IMG/VR virus record: IMGVR_UViG_3300031787_009157
Location: 1 to 20,969 of that record
DNA: 20,969 nt
Strand: one strand, 5' to 3'
Source of the DNA: a virus
How positions within the stretch are numbered: the stretch's first letter is position 1; every line of letters begins with the position of its first letter. A program made the translations under genes and the position numbers. The notes beneath the pieces were generated by a model. It worked only from the letters and a program-made list of their open reading frames with translations, was not told the DNA's origin and did not search any database. Shown here one piece after another: positions 6,774 through 13,556 of this stretch.

Positions 6774-7767
6774 TGCCCTCACCCGCGGTTCTGGCCAATC
6801 GATCTTTCCAGGATGCCCTCTGAAAAACCTCAACGGGCTCTGAACGCACTCGTTTGTGCACAAGCTCGATTTGCTGATCCACCGTCATCGAGCGTTCATC
6901 AATGGGGCGGGACATTCTACTCATGGCCTCCTCAATTCGAATGAACTTCTGAACGAAGGCCGCGGCGCCGAAGGCCTGGGGCACGAACGGCTCGCCGATG
7001 TTCATCAGGTACCACTTCAGAACCTCGTGGAACCGTGGCCTCTGAACTTGGCCGGAGGCGAGGAACGCTCTGAACTCGGCGGCCCACTTCGCCAGGTTCG
7101 GCGGCCGCATGATTTTCCGTTTGGCGGCCAATCGCCCGTAGAGCTTCTTTGCGGCCTGTACTGGGTAGTCCTTTTTTTGCGGCCGATCTTCTCCGATGAA
7201 ACCCCCAGACGAAGGAAACTCCCGCACGGCGTCCCCGCCAGGGGACAGTGTGTTCTTTTTCTTTGGGGTATTGTTCTCTGTGTTCTTTATTGTATGGCAA
7301 TTTGACGTAGTGCACTGTGTCAAATTGACATCGCGCACTGTGTCAATTTGACACAGTGGTTTGGGCACTACGTCAATTTGACGTAGTGCCGGTGGGGGGG
7401 TTGGTGCCTTGGTTTTCAATGGTGATTCTTGCTGTTCGTTGTGCCGCCAAATGTTGACCACAGTGATTCTGAGGCAAAAGCCGCCTGATTTTTTTTCGAT
7501 CCGTCTGGACCGAATGAGACCTAAAGCCAACAACTTCTTTCGAGATCGGACGATCGTGCTGACCGACAACGACTCCGCAATCTGCGACAAGGTGGCATCG
7601 CTGGCCCAGCAGGCGCCAGACTCCCCGCAGATCATTTTGTAGAGGCCGTAGAGCAAATACGCGGATGGCGTCATCCCTTTCATCGAGCAGACGCAATACG
7701 GCACCATTGAAAACTTCGTTCGGACATCATCTTCTACGATCTCGTTGTCGATATCGGCCGGGTTCAT
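6766..7767 (-). CDS. Phage replication initiator (lambda O-like replisome organizer)
   Basis: The 333-residue protein has three parts. Residues ~30-110 form a winged-helix DNA-binding domain (AYLLYGLYKMICGESGACWA, then LSQIAESLSVSTIVRSRKKL and LGLIRSRR). Residues ~110-215 are a linker rich in Pro, Thr, Asn and Lys, whose DNA carries the iterons. Residues ~215-315 have the conserved C-terminal pattern of phage replisome organizers (AKKLYGRLAAKRK, then WAAEFRAFL, VLKWYLMN and AAAFVQKFIRIEEAMSRM). It would bind the iterons, melt the adjacent A-rich DNA, and recruit the loader and helicase encoded next. ATG 7767 follows GGAGGATCGCG, a good ribosome site. The architecture, with an origin inside the initiator gene, is that of lambda O. 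Confidence 0.85.
   Translation of the reverse strand: MNPADIDNEIVEDDVRTKFSMVPYCVCSMKGMTPSAYLLYGLYKMICGESGACWASDATLSQIAESLSVSTIVRSRKKLLALGLIRSRRIEKKSGGFCLRITVVNIWRHNEQQESPLKTKAPTPPPALRQIDVVPKPLCQIDTVRDVNLTQCTTSNCHTIKNTENNTPKKKNTLSPGGDAVREFPSSGGFIGEDRPQKKDYPVQAAKKLYGRLAAKRKIMRPPNLAKWAAEFRAFLASGQVQRPRFHEVLKWYLMNIGEPFVPQAFGAAAFVQKFIRIEEAMSRMSRPIDERSMTVDQQIELVHKRVRSEPVEVFQRASWKDRLARTAGEGNG
7242..7389. other. Putative replication origin inside the initiator gene (iterons plus A-rich tract)
   Basis: Four related palindromic iterons are centred at 7301, 7324, 7347 and 7377 (spacings 23, 23 and 30 bases). Each has the core GTCAA-W-TTGAC or a one-sided version. The one at 7365-7389 is a perfect 25-bp palindrome (arms GCACTACGTCAA and TTGACGTAGTGC around one base), and that at 7336-7358 is a perfect 23-bp palindrome with arms CACTGTGTCAA. 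The other two have one good arm and one degraded arm. In coding direction the iterons are followed by about 45 bases of A-rich, purine-rich sequence (7290-7242), a possible unwinding element. The order is that of lambda ori: iterons, then AT-rich DNA, in the linker part of O. Palindromic units fit a dimeric binding protein. Inferred, not tested. Confidence 0.72.
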
Positions 7768-7789
7768 CGCGATCCTCCGTGATGGGGTG

Positions 7790-7819
7790 TTGAGTTCAGT
7801 TCAGTCCAGTTCAGTTCAG
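7790..7819. repeat. Tandem pentamer repeat (six TTCAG-type units)
   Basis: The plus strand reads TTGAG TTCAG TTCAG TCCAG TTCAG TTCAG. It spans the gap between the initiator start and the end of the small winged-helix gene and contains that gene's TGA stop (7811-7813). The unit is five bases, so it is not a coding repeat. It could tune spacing upstream of the initiator or bind a protein, but the sequence gives no clear sign of either. Confidence 0.8.
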
Positions 7820-8155
7820 AGGCAAGGGGCATCTCGACTGCGATACCAAGGCCGCAACCGTTGGCTTCATTGGCATCTGGAGCTGGGTGATGGTGATTAC
7901 GGGTAACGATTCCGCGGTCTCCTGGGCGACCGCGATCAACCCCAGATCGACCAGGCTCTGCCGCGTTTTCACGACATCGACGCCCTGCATCCTGAGGTGC
8001 GATTGGATGAAGTCGTCGGTCAGCAAGGTCTGATCTTCATCTGCGATGCAATACAGCATGTACAGACCGAAGGCCTCGTTAGACAGACCATCCATGAACA
8101 CAACGGCTGTTTGCATGCGCGCGGACTTGGTCCAGTCGATCTGATTGATTTTCAT
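7811..8155 (-). CDS. Small winged-helix protein, possible replication or regulatory factor
   Basis: The product is 114 residues. AFGLYMLYCIADEDQTLLTD, then FIQSHLRMQGVDVVKTRQSL and LGLIAV, gives the same helix-helix-wing pattern as the N-terminal domain of the initiator encoded next. This suggests a paralogous DNA-binding domain without the C-terminal helicase-recruiting part. It could compete with or modulate the initiator at the iterons; that is inference from similarity of shape and position. The start ATG 8155 is preceded by AAAGGAACTCTCG, a normal ribosome site. A strongly structured leader (8156-8318) lies directly upstream, so its translation or transcription may be regulated by RNA structure. 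The last codons run into the TTCAG pentamer repeat. Confidence 0.75.
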   Translation of the reverse strand: MKINQIDWTKSARMQTAVVFMDGLSNEAFGLYMLYCIADEDQTLLTDDFIQSHLRMQGVDVVKTRQSLVDLGLIAVAQETAESLPVITITQLQMPMKPTVAALVSQSRCPLPLN

Positions 8156-8180
8156 CGAGAGTTCCTTTCAGAAAGAAAAG

Positions 8181-8296
8181 CGGCCGGTGGGGGTTAACTG
8201 AGTGTCACGGCAGCAACGACCGCCCACCGGCCGAGATCCACGGGGTGGAGAGCACCCCGGATCATGTTCGGTTTGATTGGTCATTACTGCCGTGAC
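8181..8296 (-). promoter_or_regulatory. Structured leader RNA (H-type pseudoknot or attenuator-like) before the winged-helix gene
   Basis: This 163-base gap (8156-8318) has no gene but three stems on the minus-strand RNA. In transcript order: arm A (8296-8287), hairpin B (8259-8253 with 8247-8241, 7 bp, 5-base loop), arm C (8233-8223), A' (8213-8204, 10 bp with A) and C' (8191-8181, 11 perfect bp with C, arms CGGCCGGTGGG and complement). A pairs across C and C pairs across A', so the pairs interleave as an H-type pseudoknot, or the two long stems exclude each other. C-C' is followed by CTTTTCTTTCT and then the ribosome site, so it could act as a terminator with A-A' as antiterminator. All stems are exact in the sequence; the function is inferred. 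Confidence 0.6.
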
Positions 8297-8318
8297 GGCG
8301 GGCATGCTACCCACAACC

Positions 8319-9215
8319 TCACGATTCGCCAATACCGACCAACCCAAGATATTTCGATCGCAGCTCCTCGATCTCATCGCGGTCTGCGTCCGCCGCATCA
8401 TCGCCCGTTTCCAACAGGACATTCTCGGTCTGACCAGCGAACATCGAGAGCTTCGAGCACAACCGCCCAGCGCGCTCCTGTGCCTCGTCAGTCGAATCGA
8501 AACATACGATCCGGACCGGGTATTCAAGCATGGCCGCGACTTGCGCGGGCGTGACGCTCGTGCCGCACGTCGCCACGGCGCCGGGACCGATCGCCCACGC
8601 GTCGATCGGGCCTTCGACAATGACCACGGACTGTCTGGCGAGGTGCCCGCCGTAGAGCAGGTCTTTGTGGGGTACCGCCTCTTGCTGCTCACCCGCGGAG
8701 TGATACCGGCGGCCACTGGGCCCGATCGTTCGGGAAGTCCAGGAAACCTCCCGGCCGCGTGAATCGAAGATCGGGATGAAAATCCGCCACTTCAGTTTCC
8801 CCTCCGGTCCGATGCCCCCGATCTTCCATATCCTGACAAGTTCGTCAGGATCAAAGCCACGGCCCTCCAGATACCGCCGGTGTGCGGGCAGCAGGGGCCC
8901 GACCCCTTTGGGCCTCTGTAGGACGCCCTGGTGAGCCTTACGCGGCTCGGCAGGCCCTACCCTGTGTCCTAGAGCCTTCTGGGCCTCTCGGTCCGTTACT
9001 CCGCAAAGGAGAGCCAATCCGGCGGACGCGCTCCGGCCGCCGCATTTCCAGCAGTTGGCTTTGCCCGAGCCGGGACGGATGCCGAAGTAGAACCCGCCGC
9101 CCCCGCACCAGGGGCAGGGCATCCCGATCCACCCCTGCTTGCTGACGTGCTTGTCCTGCCCGGCCAGCCGGTAAGGGACGTTGTGCTGCTCAAGGAGCTG
9201 AATCAGGGCGTCCAT
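8319..9215 (-). CDS. DNA primase, CHC2-type zinc finger plus TOPRIM domain
   Basis: The 298-residue protein has a CHC2-like zinc-binding site near the N-terminus (C34 and C37 in CPWC, C55 and C58 in CWKC) and a TOPRIM domain: VVIVEGPIDAWAIG with E201, then IVCFDSTDEA with D240 and D243 for metal binding. Between them lies the region that carries basic primase residues in this family (KWRIFIPIFDSRGREVSWTS). It should make RNA primers on the lagging strand with the DnaB-type helicase encoded downstream. The length fits a compact phage primase with no C-terminal helicase-interaction domain and no fused helicase, unlike T7 gp4. It begins two bases after the stop of the ribbon-helix-helix gene. 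A structured gap follows it. Confidence 0.87.
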   Translation of the reverse strand: MDALIQLLEQHNVPYRLAGQDKHVSKQGWIGMPCPWCGGGGFYFGIRPGSGKANCWKCGGRSASAGLALLCGVTDREAQKALGHRVGPAEPRKAHQGVLQRPKGVGPLLPAHRRYLEGRGFDPDELVRIWKIGGIGPEGKLKWRIFIPIFDSRGREVSWTSRTIGPSGRRYHSAGEQQEAVPHKDLLYGGHLARQSVVIVEGPIDAWAIGPGAVATCGTSVTPAQVAAMLEYPVRIVCFDSTDEAQERAGRLCSKLSMFAGQTENVLLETGDDAADADRDEIEELRSKYLGLVGIGES

Positions 9216-9217
9216 GC

Positions 9218-9403
9218 TCAGCCGCGCTTGGGCTTTTTGATGAACGGCACTCTGATCTGATCGGCCACGGCGCCAGAGATCAGAGACACGACCGCCTCGA
9301 TCATCGTGACCCCCTTGCGGGCGCAGAGCGCTTTGAATTGCTGACGAAGATCTTTGGGGATACCTCTGATGTTCAGATCAGCGGTCGGCGTAGGTCGGGG
9401 CAT
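9218..9403 (-). CDS. Ribbon-helix-helix (Arc-like) small protein
   Basis: The product is 61 residues. A beta-strand-forming start (TADLNIRGIPKDLRQQFKAL) is followed by CARKGVTMIEAVVSLISGAV. This is the ribbon-helix-helix pattern of Arc/ParG-type DNA-binding proteins, where the strand residues of a dimer read the major groove. AGGAGACACCCC before the ATG is a strong ribosome site. It is co-transcribed with the primase (2-base gap) and could be an autoregulator of this operon; the target is not visible. There is no partner toxin nearby, so an antitoxin role is unlikely. Confidence 0.75.
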   Translation of the reverse strand: MPRPTPTADLNIRGIPKDLRQQFKALCARKGVTMIEAVVSLISGAVADQIRVPFIKKPKRG

Positions 9404-9452
9404 GGGGTGTCTCCTGGTAGGTCTACTGATCAGAGCGGCATTCCGCAGGGTC

Positions 9453-10817
9453 CTAGTTTCTCAACAATGCCATCAGCTCTTCGTAGATGTCGAAGGTGTC
9501 ATCAAGCGTACCGCCGTCCAGCACCTTGCCGATGTTCTCCTGTTTTTCCATGATCCGCCTACACCATGGCACTTCGATTGTGTCTCCGGCGGCGAAGTAG
9601 TTGATGAAGACGGGCTTGTCCTGGCTGATGCGATGGACGCGGTCGGTCGCCTGGTGGATGTCGCCCGGGCGATGAGCCCATTCGACGAGCCCCATTTCAG
9701 ACGCCGCGGTGAGTGTCAGCCCAACACCCGCCGCTTCAATGTTGCCAATGAACAGGCGGGTATGGGGGTCCGTTTGGAACGCATGGACTCGGCGATGCCT
9801 TTGGGCCAGCGGTGTCGAGCCGTCGATCACTACTGACTTGAACGGGATTCGGCGCCGAAGGCATTCGATTGCTTTCTTGTGTGTGGCCATGAGTACGAGC
9901 TTTTCATCGGTGTCCGTCAGAAACTGCGTGGCCCAGTCGACGACGGCTTTCATCTTTCCCCGACCCACTAGCCGCTGAAGATGGCCAAAGCGAGTGACGG
10001 CCAAGGCGCGTTTGGCTTTTCGGACCTTGTGGGCTTTGTTTTTGCGGAGCCATCCGATGAAGTCCTCGGTGGCGTGCTCGTATTCCTTCCGGTTGGTCAG
10101 CTCACAGAGCACGATGCGGTGCACTTTCGGAGGCAGGTCCTTCAGGACATCGGACTTCAGTCGACGGATCATCCCGTGCTGCCGCAGCTCTTTGTTGAGC
10201 TGATCGAGGTTCTCCGCTCCCGGGTAGGTCCATCCCCATCGCTGCAATTTGGGTTTGCAGTAGGTCTGAGCGAATGACCAGAAGGACTGGTACGACTCAG
10301 GCCAGAGCATGTTGAGCACCGGCCACAGTTCCGACGGCCGGTTGCGAAGGGGCGTGCCGCTGATTGCGATGAGCCGGTCTACATCGAGCGATAGTGAGCG
10401 GCAGGCCTTTGTGCGAGCCGCGACAGGATTCGTGAGGTAGTGACACTCTTCGAGAACGAGCGTATTGAAGCCCAGCATCTTGAGGTACGGCAGCCATCGT
10501 TTGAGGATGTCGTAGTTGATGATCGTGAGCGGGGGCATCTTCACAAGCTCGCGGCCGGTGTAGACTGGGGGTGTGCGAGACTCGTACACAACCGAGTCAA
10601 GTCCGACGTGATCCCTAGCCTCGGCCTGCCAGTTGAGTTTCAGACCAGCGGGGCAAACGATCAGCGCCGGGAGCCAATCTGGGTTGCGACGAAGGGCCCA
10701 AAGCGTCTGTAGTGTCTTGCCAAGGCCCATGGAGTCGGCCAATAGAACGCGTCCGCCAAACCTTTCGATTAGGCGGACGCCTTCTTTTTGGTACTTGTAG
10801 AGTTTGAAGCGAGCCAT
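9453..10817 (-). CDS. SNF2-family helicase/translocase (SMARCAL1-like)
   Basis: The product is 454 residues. Motif I is DSMGLGKT, the Ia region is LIVCPAGLKLNWQ, motif II is LEECHYL (first acidic residue Glu instead of the usual Asp of DEAH/DECH), and motif III is SGTPLRNRP. In the C-terminal lobe NIEAAGVGLTLTAAS is motif V and HQATDRVHRISQ is motif VI. Together they are diagnostic for SNF2-type ATP-dependent DNA translocases, and small phage versions are common. Possible roles are fork reversal, recombination or displacement of proteins from phage DNA. ATG 10817 is preferred (CGGGG upstream); the frame is open to 10892 but that start would overlap the sigma-like gene. The Glu in motif II may lower ATPase activity or be tolerated. 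Confidence 0.87.
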   Translation of the reverse strand: MARFKLYKYQKEGVRLIERFGGRVLLADSMGLGKTLQTLWALRRNPDWLPALIVCPAGLKLNWQAEARDHVGLDSVVYESRTPPVYTGRELVKMPPLTIINYDILKRWLPYLKMLGFNTLVLEECHYLTNPVAARTKACRSLSLDVDRLIAISGTPLRNRPSELWPVLNMLWPESYQSFWSFAQTYCKPKLQRWGWTYPGAENLDQLNKELRQHGMIRRLKSDVLKDLPPKVHRIVLCELTNRKEYEHATEDFIGWLRKNKAHKVRKAKRALAVTRFGHLQRLVGRGKMKAVVDWATQFLTDTDEKLVLMATHKKAIECLRRRIPFKSVVIDGSTPLAQRHRRVHAFQTDPHTRLFIGNIEAAGVGLTLTAASEMGLVEWAHRPGDIHQATDRVHRISQDKPVFINYFAAGDTIEVPWCRRIMEKQENIGKVLDGGTLDDTFDIYEELMALLRN

Positions 10818-10834
10818 ATCGAATCCCCGAGCGA

Positions 10835-11344
10835 TCAGCTCAACGCCGCGGTGATTTCCGAAAAGCATTCGAGGATTCGATTCGTGCCCCATCCCTTTTG
10901 AATCAAGTAGTCGCGAATCGACGATCTCCAGTTGCGACCTTGATTTCCCTTTCCTTCGGCGATTGCCGTCAGTTCCGCTGGGCTGGAGAACACGAGGTCG
11001 AGGACCGTTGCCGCATCTTCGGTGAGGCCTTCAGCAAATTCCCACAGCAGAAATGGCGAGGGCCGGGCATCCACAACACTATCGGCACATGCCACCGGTA
11101 GCTTGGACTTCGTTGAAAACGACAGCAGGTGGTTCCAGATCACCCAGTGCATGAACGTCGAGAACTTGGCACCCCGTTCGTGGTCGAAATGCTGATAGGC
11201 CTTCATGAATCCGATATTGGCTTCCGCGAGCAATTCCTCGGAATCGCCGCCGTGCTTGGCTCGGAAATCGTTGACGATGTGGTAGATGAGTTTCTTCACA
11301 TCGGCGTAGGTCTCTTCGACTGGTGTGGTGGTATTGGCTAGCAT
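10835..11344 (-). CDS. Sigma-70 region 2-like transcription factor
   Basis: The product is 169 residues. The first 80 (DVKKLIYHIVNDFRAKHGGD, then SEELLAEANIGFMKAYQHFD and ERGAKFSTFMHWVIWN) closely match sigma-70 region 2.1-2.3 (DLiQEGniGLmkAvdkFDpeRGykFSTYAtWWIrq), which binds core RNA polymerase. The rest (SSIRDYLIQKGWGTNRILEC and onward) does not look like a standard region 4 helix-turn-helix. It may be a phage sigma factor with a diverged promoter-binding end, or a core-binding regulator without its own promoters. ATG 11344 is chosen: AAGGGAG lies eight bases upstream. A GTG at 11353 would be too close to that site. Its gene lies between the HD hydrolase and the SNF2 gene. Confidence 0.78.
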   Translation of the reverse strand: MLANTTTPVEETYADVKKLIYHIVNDFRAKHGGDSEELLAEANIGFMKAYQHFDHERGAKFSTFMHWVIWNHLLSFSTKSKLPVACADSVVDARPSPFLLWEFAEGLTEDAATVLDLVFSSPAELTAIAEGKGNQGRNWRSSIRDYLIQKGWGTNRILECFSEITAALS

Positions 11345-11377
11345 CGACTGCACTCCCTTCTGATGGTTGTTACGTCC

Positions 11378-11391
11378 GTGACGGGCGTCAC
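11378..11391. promoter_or_regulatory. 14-bp palindrome GTGACG-GG-CGTCAC upstream of the sigma-like gene
   Basis: A perfect inverted repeat of six bases per arm lies 34 bases upstream of the sigma-like start, in the 94-base gap that follows the HD gene. A symmetric site of this size fits a dimeric operator. The gap also contains weak -10 and -35 look-alikes but no convincing promoter. Confidence 0.4.
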
Positions 11392-11438
11392 ATTACTTGA
11401 TCGTCTTCTACTCAACAAGGTCAGTTGGCAAGAGCGGC

Positions 11439-11936
11439 TCACGAATAAGCCATGTGCTCCAAGACGGCCTCCAGGTCCCGATTTGCACCCCGAAGAACTT
11501 CGAGGAGCTGTCGCGATTCCTGCTGGTACGTTTTCCAAAATCGGGCCGTCTTGGGCAGTTCTGAGAGGTTGTCGATACGATCGGCGAGCTTGATCGTTTT
11601 GGCTTCTTTCGACACTGTGGCAAGTTTGGCGAATCGGTAGGCCTCCCGAGCCTTTCGGTTGTGGTATGGCTGGTCGGGGGCGTTCGTCAATTCGTCGACG
11701 AGCCGCTGAACCACGAGCCCGAACTCCTTGCCGATTTCATCGATCGCAACACCGCAGTCCTCGACAACGTCGTGAAGGAAGGCCGCGGCCACCATCTCCT
11801 CCGTGGAATCAGGCAGCGCCGCAATTCGGACAGCGACTCGTATGGGGTGATTGACGAACGGGGCGCCGGTGTAGTCGCGGACTTGGCCCGCGTGGACCTG
11901 CTCCGCAAATCTCAGGGCTTTCAGTGGCAAACTCAT
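11439..11936 (-). CDS. MESH1/RelA-SpoT-type HD hydrolase
   Basis: The product is 165 residues. The N-terminal HD fold reads KALRFAEQVHAGQVRDYTGA, then FVNHPIRVA, AAFLHDVVEDCG, EFGLVVQRLVDELTN and KTIKLADRIDNL. These are the metal-binding H, HD and D positions of the RelA/SpoT (p)ppGpp hydrolase domain. No synthetase or regulatory domain follows, so it resembles a small alarmone hydrolase (MESH1 type). It probably removes (p)ppGpp or a related nucleotide and could blunt the host stringent response; substrate not proven. The start at 11936 has only GAGA as a weak ribosome site, but a strong promoter (11981-12009) ends 38 bases upstream of it, which supports this as the first gene of its transcript. 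Confidence 0.82.
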   Translation of the reverse strand: MSLPLKALRFAEQVHAGQVRDYTGAPFVNHPIRVAVRIAALPDSTEEMVAAAFLHDVVEDCGVAIDEIGKEFGLVVQRLVDELTNAPDQPYHNRKAREAYRFAKLATVSKEAKTIKLADRIDNLSELPKTARFWKTYQQESRQLLEVLRGANRDLEAVLEHMAYS

Positions 11937-11980
11937 CTTGCGATCTCATTTCTTTCCGGGGTCATCTCAGTCACGCCTAC

Positions 11981-12009
11981 ATTCTACTCATCGTCAGTTA
12001 GGCAGTCAA
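11981..12009 (-). promoter_or_regulatory. Sigma70-type promoter P1 (repeated cassette) before the HD hydrolase gene
   Basis: On the minus strand TTGACT (12009-12004), a 17-base spacer and TAGAAT (11986-11981) form a near-consensus promoter. The surrounding bases (CCCC before, GTAGGCGT after) are nearly the same in the copies at 14644-14672 and 15535-15563. Expected start near 11974, leaving a 38-base leader. It probably drives the HD, sigma-like, SNF2, primase and downstream replication genes. Confidence 0.8.
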
Positions 12010-12047
12010 GGGGTAGAGTTTCCAATTTGTGGTTCGTTCCGGGTCAA

Positions 12048-12320
12048 CTAGCCACGGCTGCTTGTTTTTGGCTGGTTACGTACGTACCTTCGCTCAGCAG
12101 CGGGGCGGACTGCCAGATGCCTACGGGCTTTCGATCGAGAGGTCAGCGACTTCGCCGCCGACTTCGCCGATGCCCGGGTCACCAAAAGCATCCGCTTGCC
12201 CATTCTGATGCTCTTCAGCACCTTGTCCGAGATCAACCTCCGCACCCAGCCGACCGAGCAGCCCATGAATTCGGATGCCTCTTCGATCGTGTAGTATTCG
12301 ACCCCATCAATCTTTCTCAT
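12048..12320 (-). CDS. Excisionase/MerR-type helix-turn-helix protein
   Basis: The product is 90 residues. The N-terminal part (GVEYYTIEEASEFMGCSVGW, then VRRLISDKVLKSIRMGKRML) is a typical excisionase/MerR-like helix-turn-helix with wing (DNA-binding HTH_17 type). The C-terminal ~40 residues are basic (KSAAKSLTSRSKARRHL) and probably disordered. Such proteins act as excisionases or as phage transcription regulators. No integrase is seen in this window, so regulation is as likely as excision. ATG 12320 has GGAG upstream; the frame extends to 12413 but that would overlap the clamp 2 gene. The -10-like TATAGT at 12371-12366 upstream is not paired with a good -35. Confidence 0.78.
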   Translation of the reverse strand: MRKIDGVEYYTIEEASEFMGCSVGWVRRLISDKVLKSIRMGKRMLLVTRASAKSAAKSLTSRSKARRHLAVRPAAERRYVRNQPKTSSRG

Positions 12321-12400
12321 CGGATCATCTCCAGTTCGGGTTAGTTGTGAAATTGCCCATGTGCTACTATACACAGATCGGCAGAATCCATTGATGGGAG

Positions 12401-13516
12401 CTACAGATCGCACGGCATGAGGATTGCCGAAAACCTCTCGCTACGGAAGAGCACCGCCGATCGCTTGTCCGTATATTCCACAGTCGCCCCGTTCTCACAA
12501 CCCGCAAGAATGTCGAGAAGGAATTGAGGATCAAGGCAAGTCACCATATCGCCGAAGTTTGCGGCGCATGGGGCGGAGTATTCTCCGTTGCCGTGTGCCA
12601 TGACCGATCCGTTCTTGAAATAGACACCCCTCGTCATCAGCGATGTGCACTTCGCAGCAGCCTTGACTTGATTGGTCAGCGATGCAACAGCATCGATCGT
12701 GAAACGCTGAGCATCGGGGCGATTGGGAAACACGTCTCGCCAGCGCGGGAACCGGCCTCGGTTCTGCGAGGTTGATACCGTCAGCGTGTAGTAGTCGCCT
12801 GGGATCGACCACAGCACCTTGTCTTCTGACCATTCACAATGCACAAGAGATCGTCCAGCAATTTTCTTGGGGGCAAACAGCTTGCTAGCAGATGCCACGA
12901 AGCGTTCAAGGGCCGGGGCAGGAATCAGACATTGCATACCCCTCGCGGAGCTGTCGACCGCAGGCCCGTCAAACTTGTGGATTCGTCGACCGTCAGAGCC
13001 AATCGCAAAGAATTCATCAGCGTTGCGGGGCTCGATCAAAACTGCGCCTAGGGCGTATCGGCTGGACTCCTGATCGGTGGCCGTGGCGACGGAATCTTTG
13101 ACGGTTTGCCACACGGCCAGCGTCGTGTCCACACCACCGGTTTCCACCAGCGACGGAACCGGAAGGGCGAATGAGGCCACGCGAGGTATCTTCGCGTGAT
13201 TGATGATGATGAAATCATCGTCAACCAGGATTTCGGCAGGCGCCTTGGAATGCGCAATATCGGCTACCACTTGACGTGGTAGCAGGATCACCGGGCAGCC
13301 AGATGCCCCGTCACCAGTCGTTACGGTTGCGGTCTCGTGGTTGTATTTCCACCGGGACGTGTCTCCGATGCGATCCACACCAATCGCGGATAGGGTGTAC
13401 CCGTCATCGCAGAATTGGAATCGAGCAACCGAGTATCCATCCCGGCCACAGCCGGGCTTGGGGATCGTCCCGAGAATGGCCGCAGCGGCACGGGGGTGGA
13501 TGACAGCAGTTTCCAT
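12401..13516 (-). CDS. DNA polymerase sliding clamp-like protein, copy 2
   Basis: The 371-residue protein has the length of DnaN and ends with SERFSAILMPCDL. This mirrors the conserved clamp C-terminus (yvVMPMRL), a sign of the third-domain terminal strand. Other clamp-like features are the alternating beta pattern, a domain junction near LPVPSLVETGG and NRPDAQRFTIDAVASLTNQV near residue 280, where clamps read (f.v.r.eLl.al..a). It is very different from copy 1 at 1708-2739, which lacks this C-terminus. It stands outside the replication operon. It could be an alternative clamp, a clamp used by late transcription or repair factors, or a decoy. ATG 13516 has only a weak ribosome site (GAGAAAGTGAG further upstream). 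Confidence 0.68.
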   Translation of the reverse strand: METAVIHPRAAAAILGTIPKPGCGRDGYSVARFQFCDDGYTLSAIGVDRIGDTSRWKYNHETATVTTGDGASGCPVILLPRQVVADIAHSKAPAEILVDDDFIIINHAKIPRVASFALPVPSLVETGGVDTTLAVWQTVKDSVATATDQESSRYALGAVLIEPRNADEFFAIGSDGRRIHKFDGPAVDSSARGMQCLIPAPALERFVASASKLFAPKKIAGRSLVHCEWSEDKVLWSIPGDYYTLTVSTSQNRGRFPRWRDVFPNRPDAQRFTIDAVASLTNQVKAAAKCTSLMTRGVYFKNGSVMAHGNGEYSAPCAANFGDMVTCLDPQFLLDILAGCENGATVEYTDKRSAVLFRSERFSAILMPCDL

Positions 13517-13556
13517 TTATGGTTTCTCACTTTCTCTAGGGTTTGCATGAACTGGG

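Noticed and set aside
7313-7389. TTGACA-like boxes in the iterons as promoters
   Set aside because: No -10 box lies at a 16-18 base spacing; the boxes are parts of symmetric palindromes and are better explained as binding sites.
7288-7389. CRISPR-like array
   Set aside because: Repeats are palindromic and abut or nearly abut; there are no regular unique spacers.
12070-12085. TACGTACGTA palindrome
   Set aside because: A short simple palindrome inside the coding end of the HTH gene; no other support for a site.
11661-12344. Plus-strand open frame of 227 codons
   Set aside because: It crosses promoter P1 and the antisense of the HD and excisionase-like genes; no motif and no ribosome site.
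12366-12371. TATAGT as the -10 box of a promoter before the HTH gene
   Set aside because: The -10 is good (five of six bases) but no acceptable -35 is found at 15-19 bases, so not listed as a promoter.
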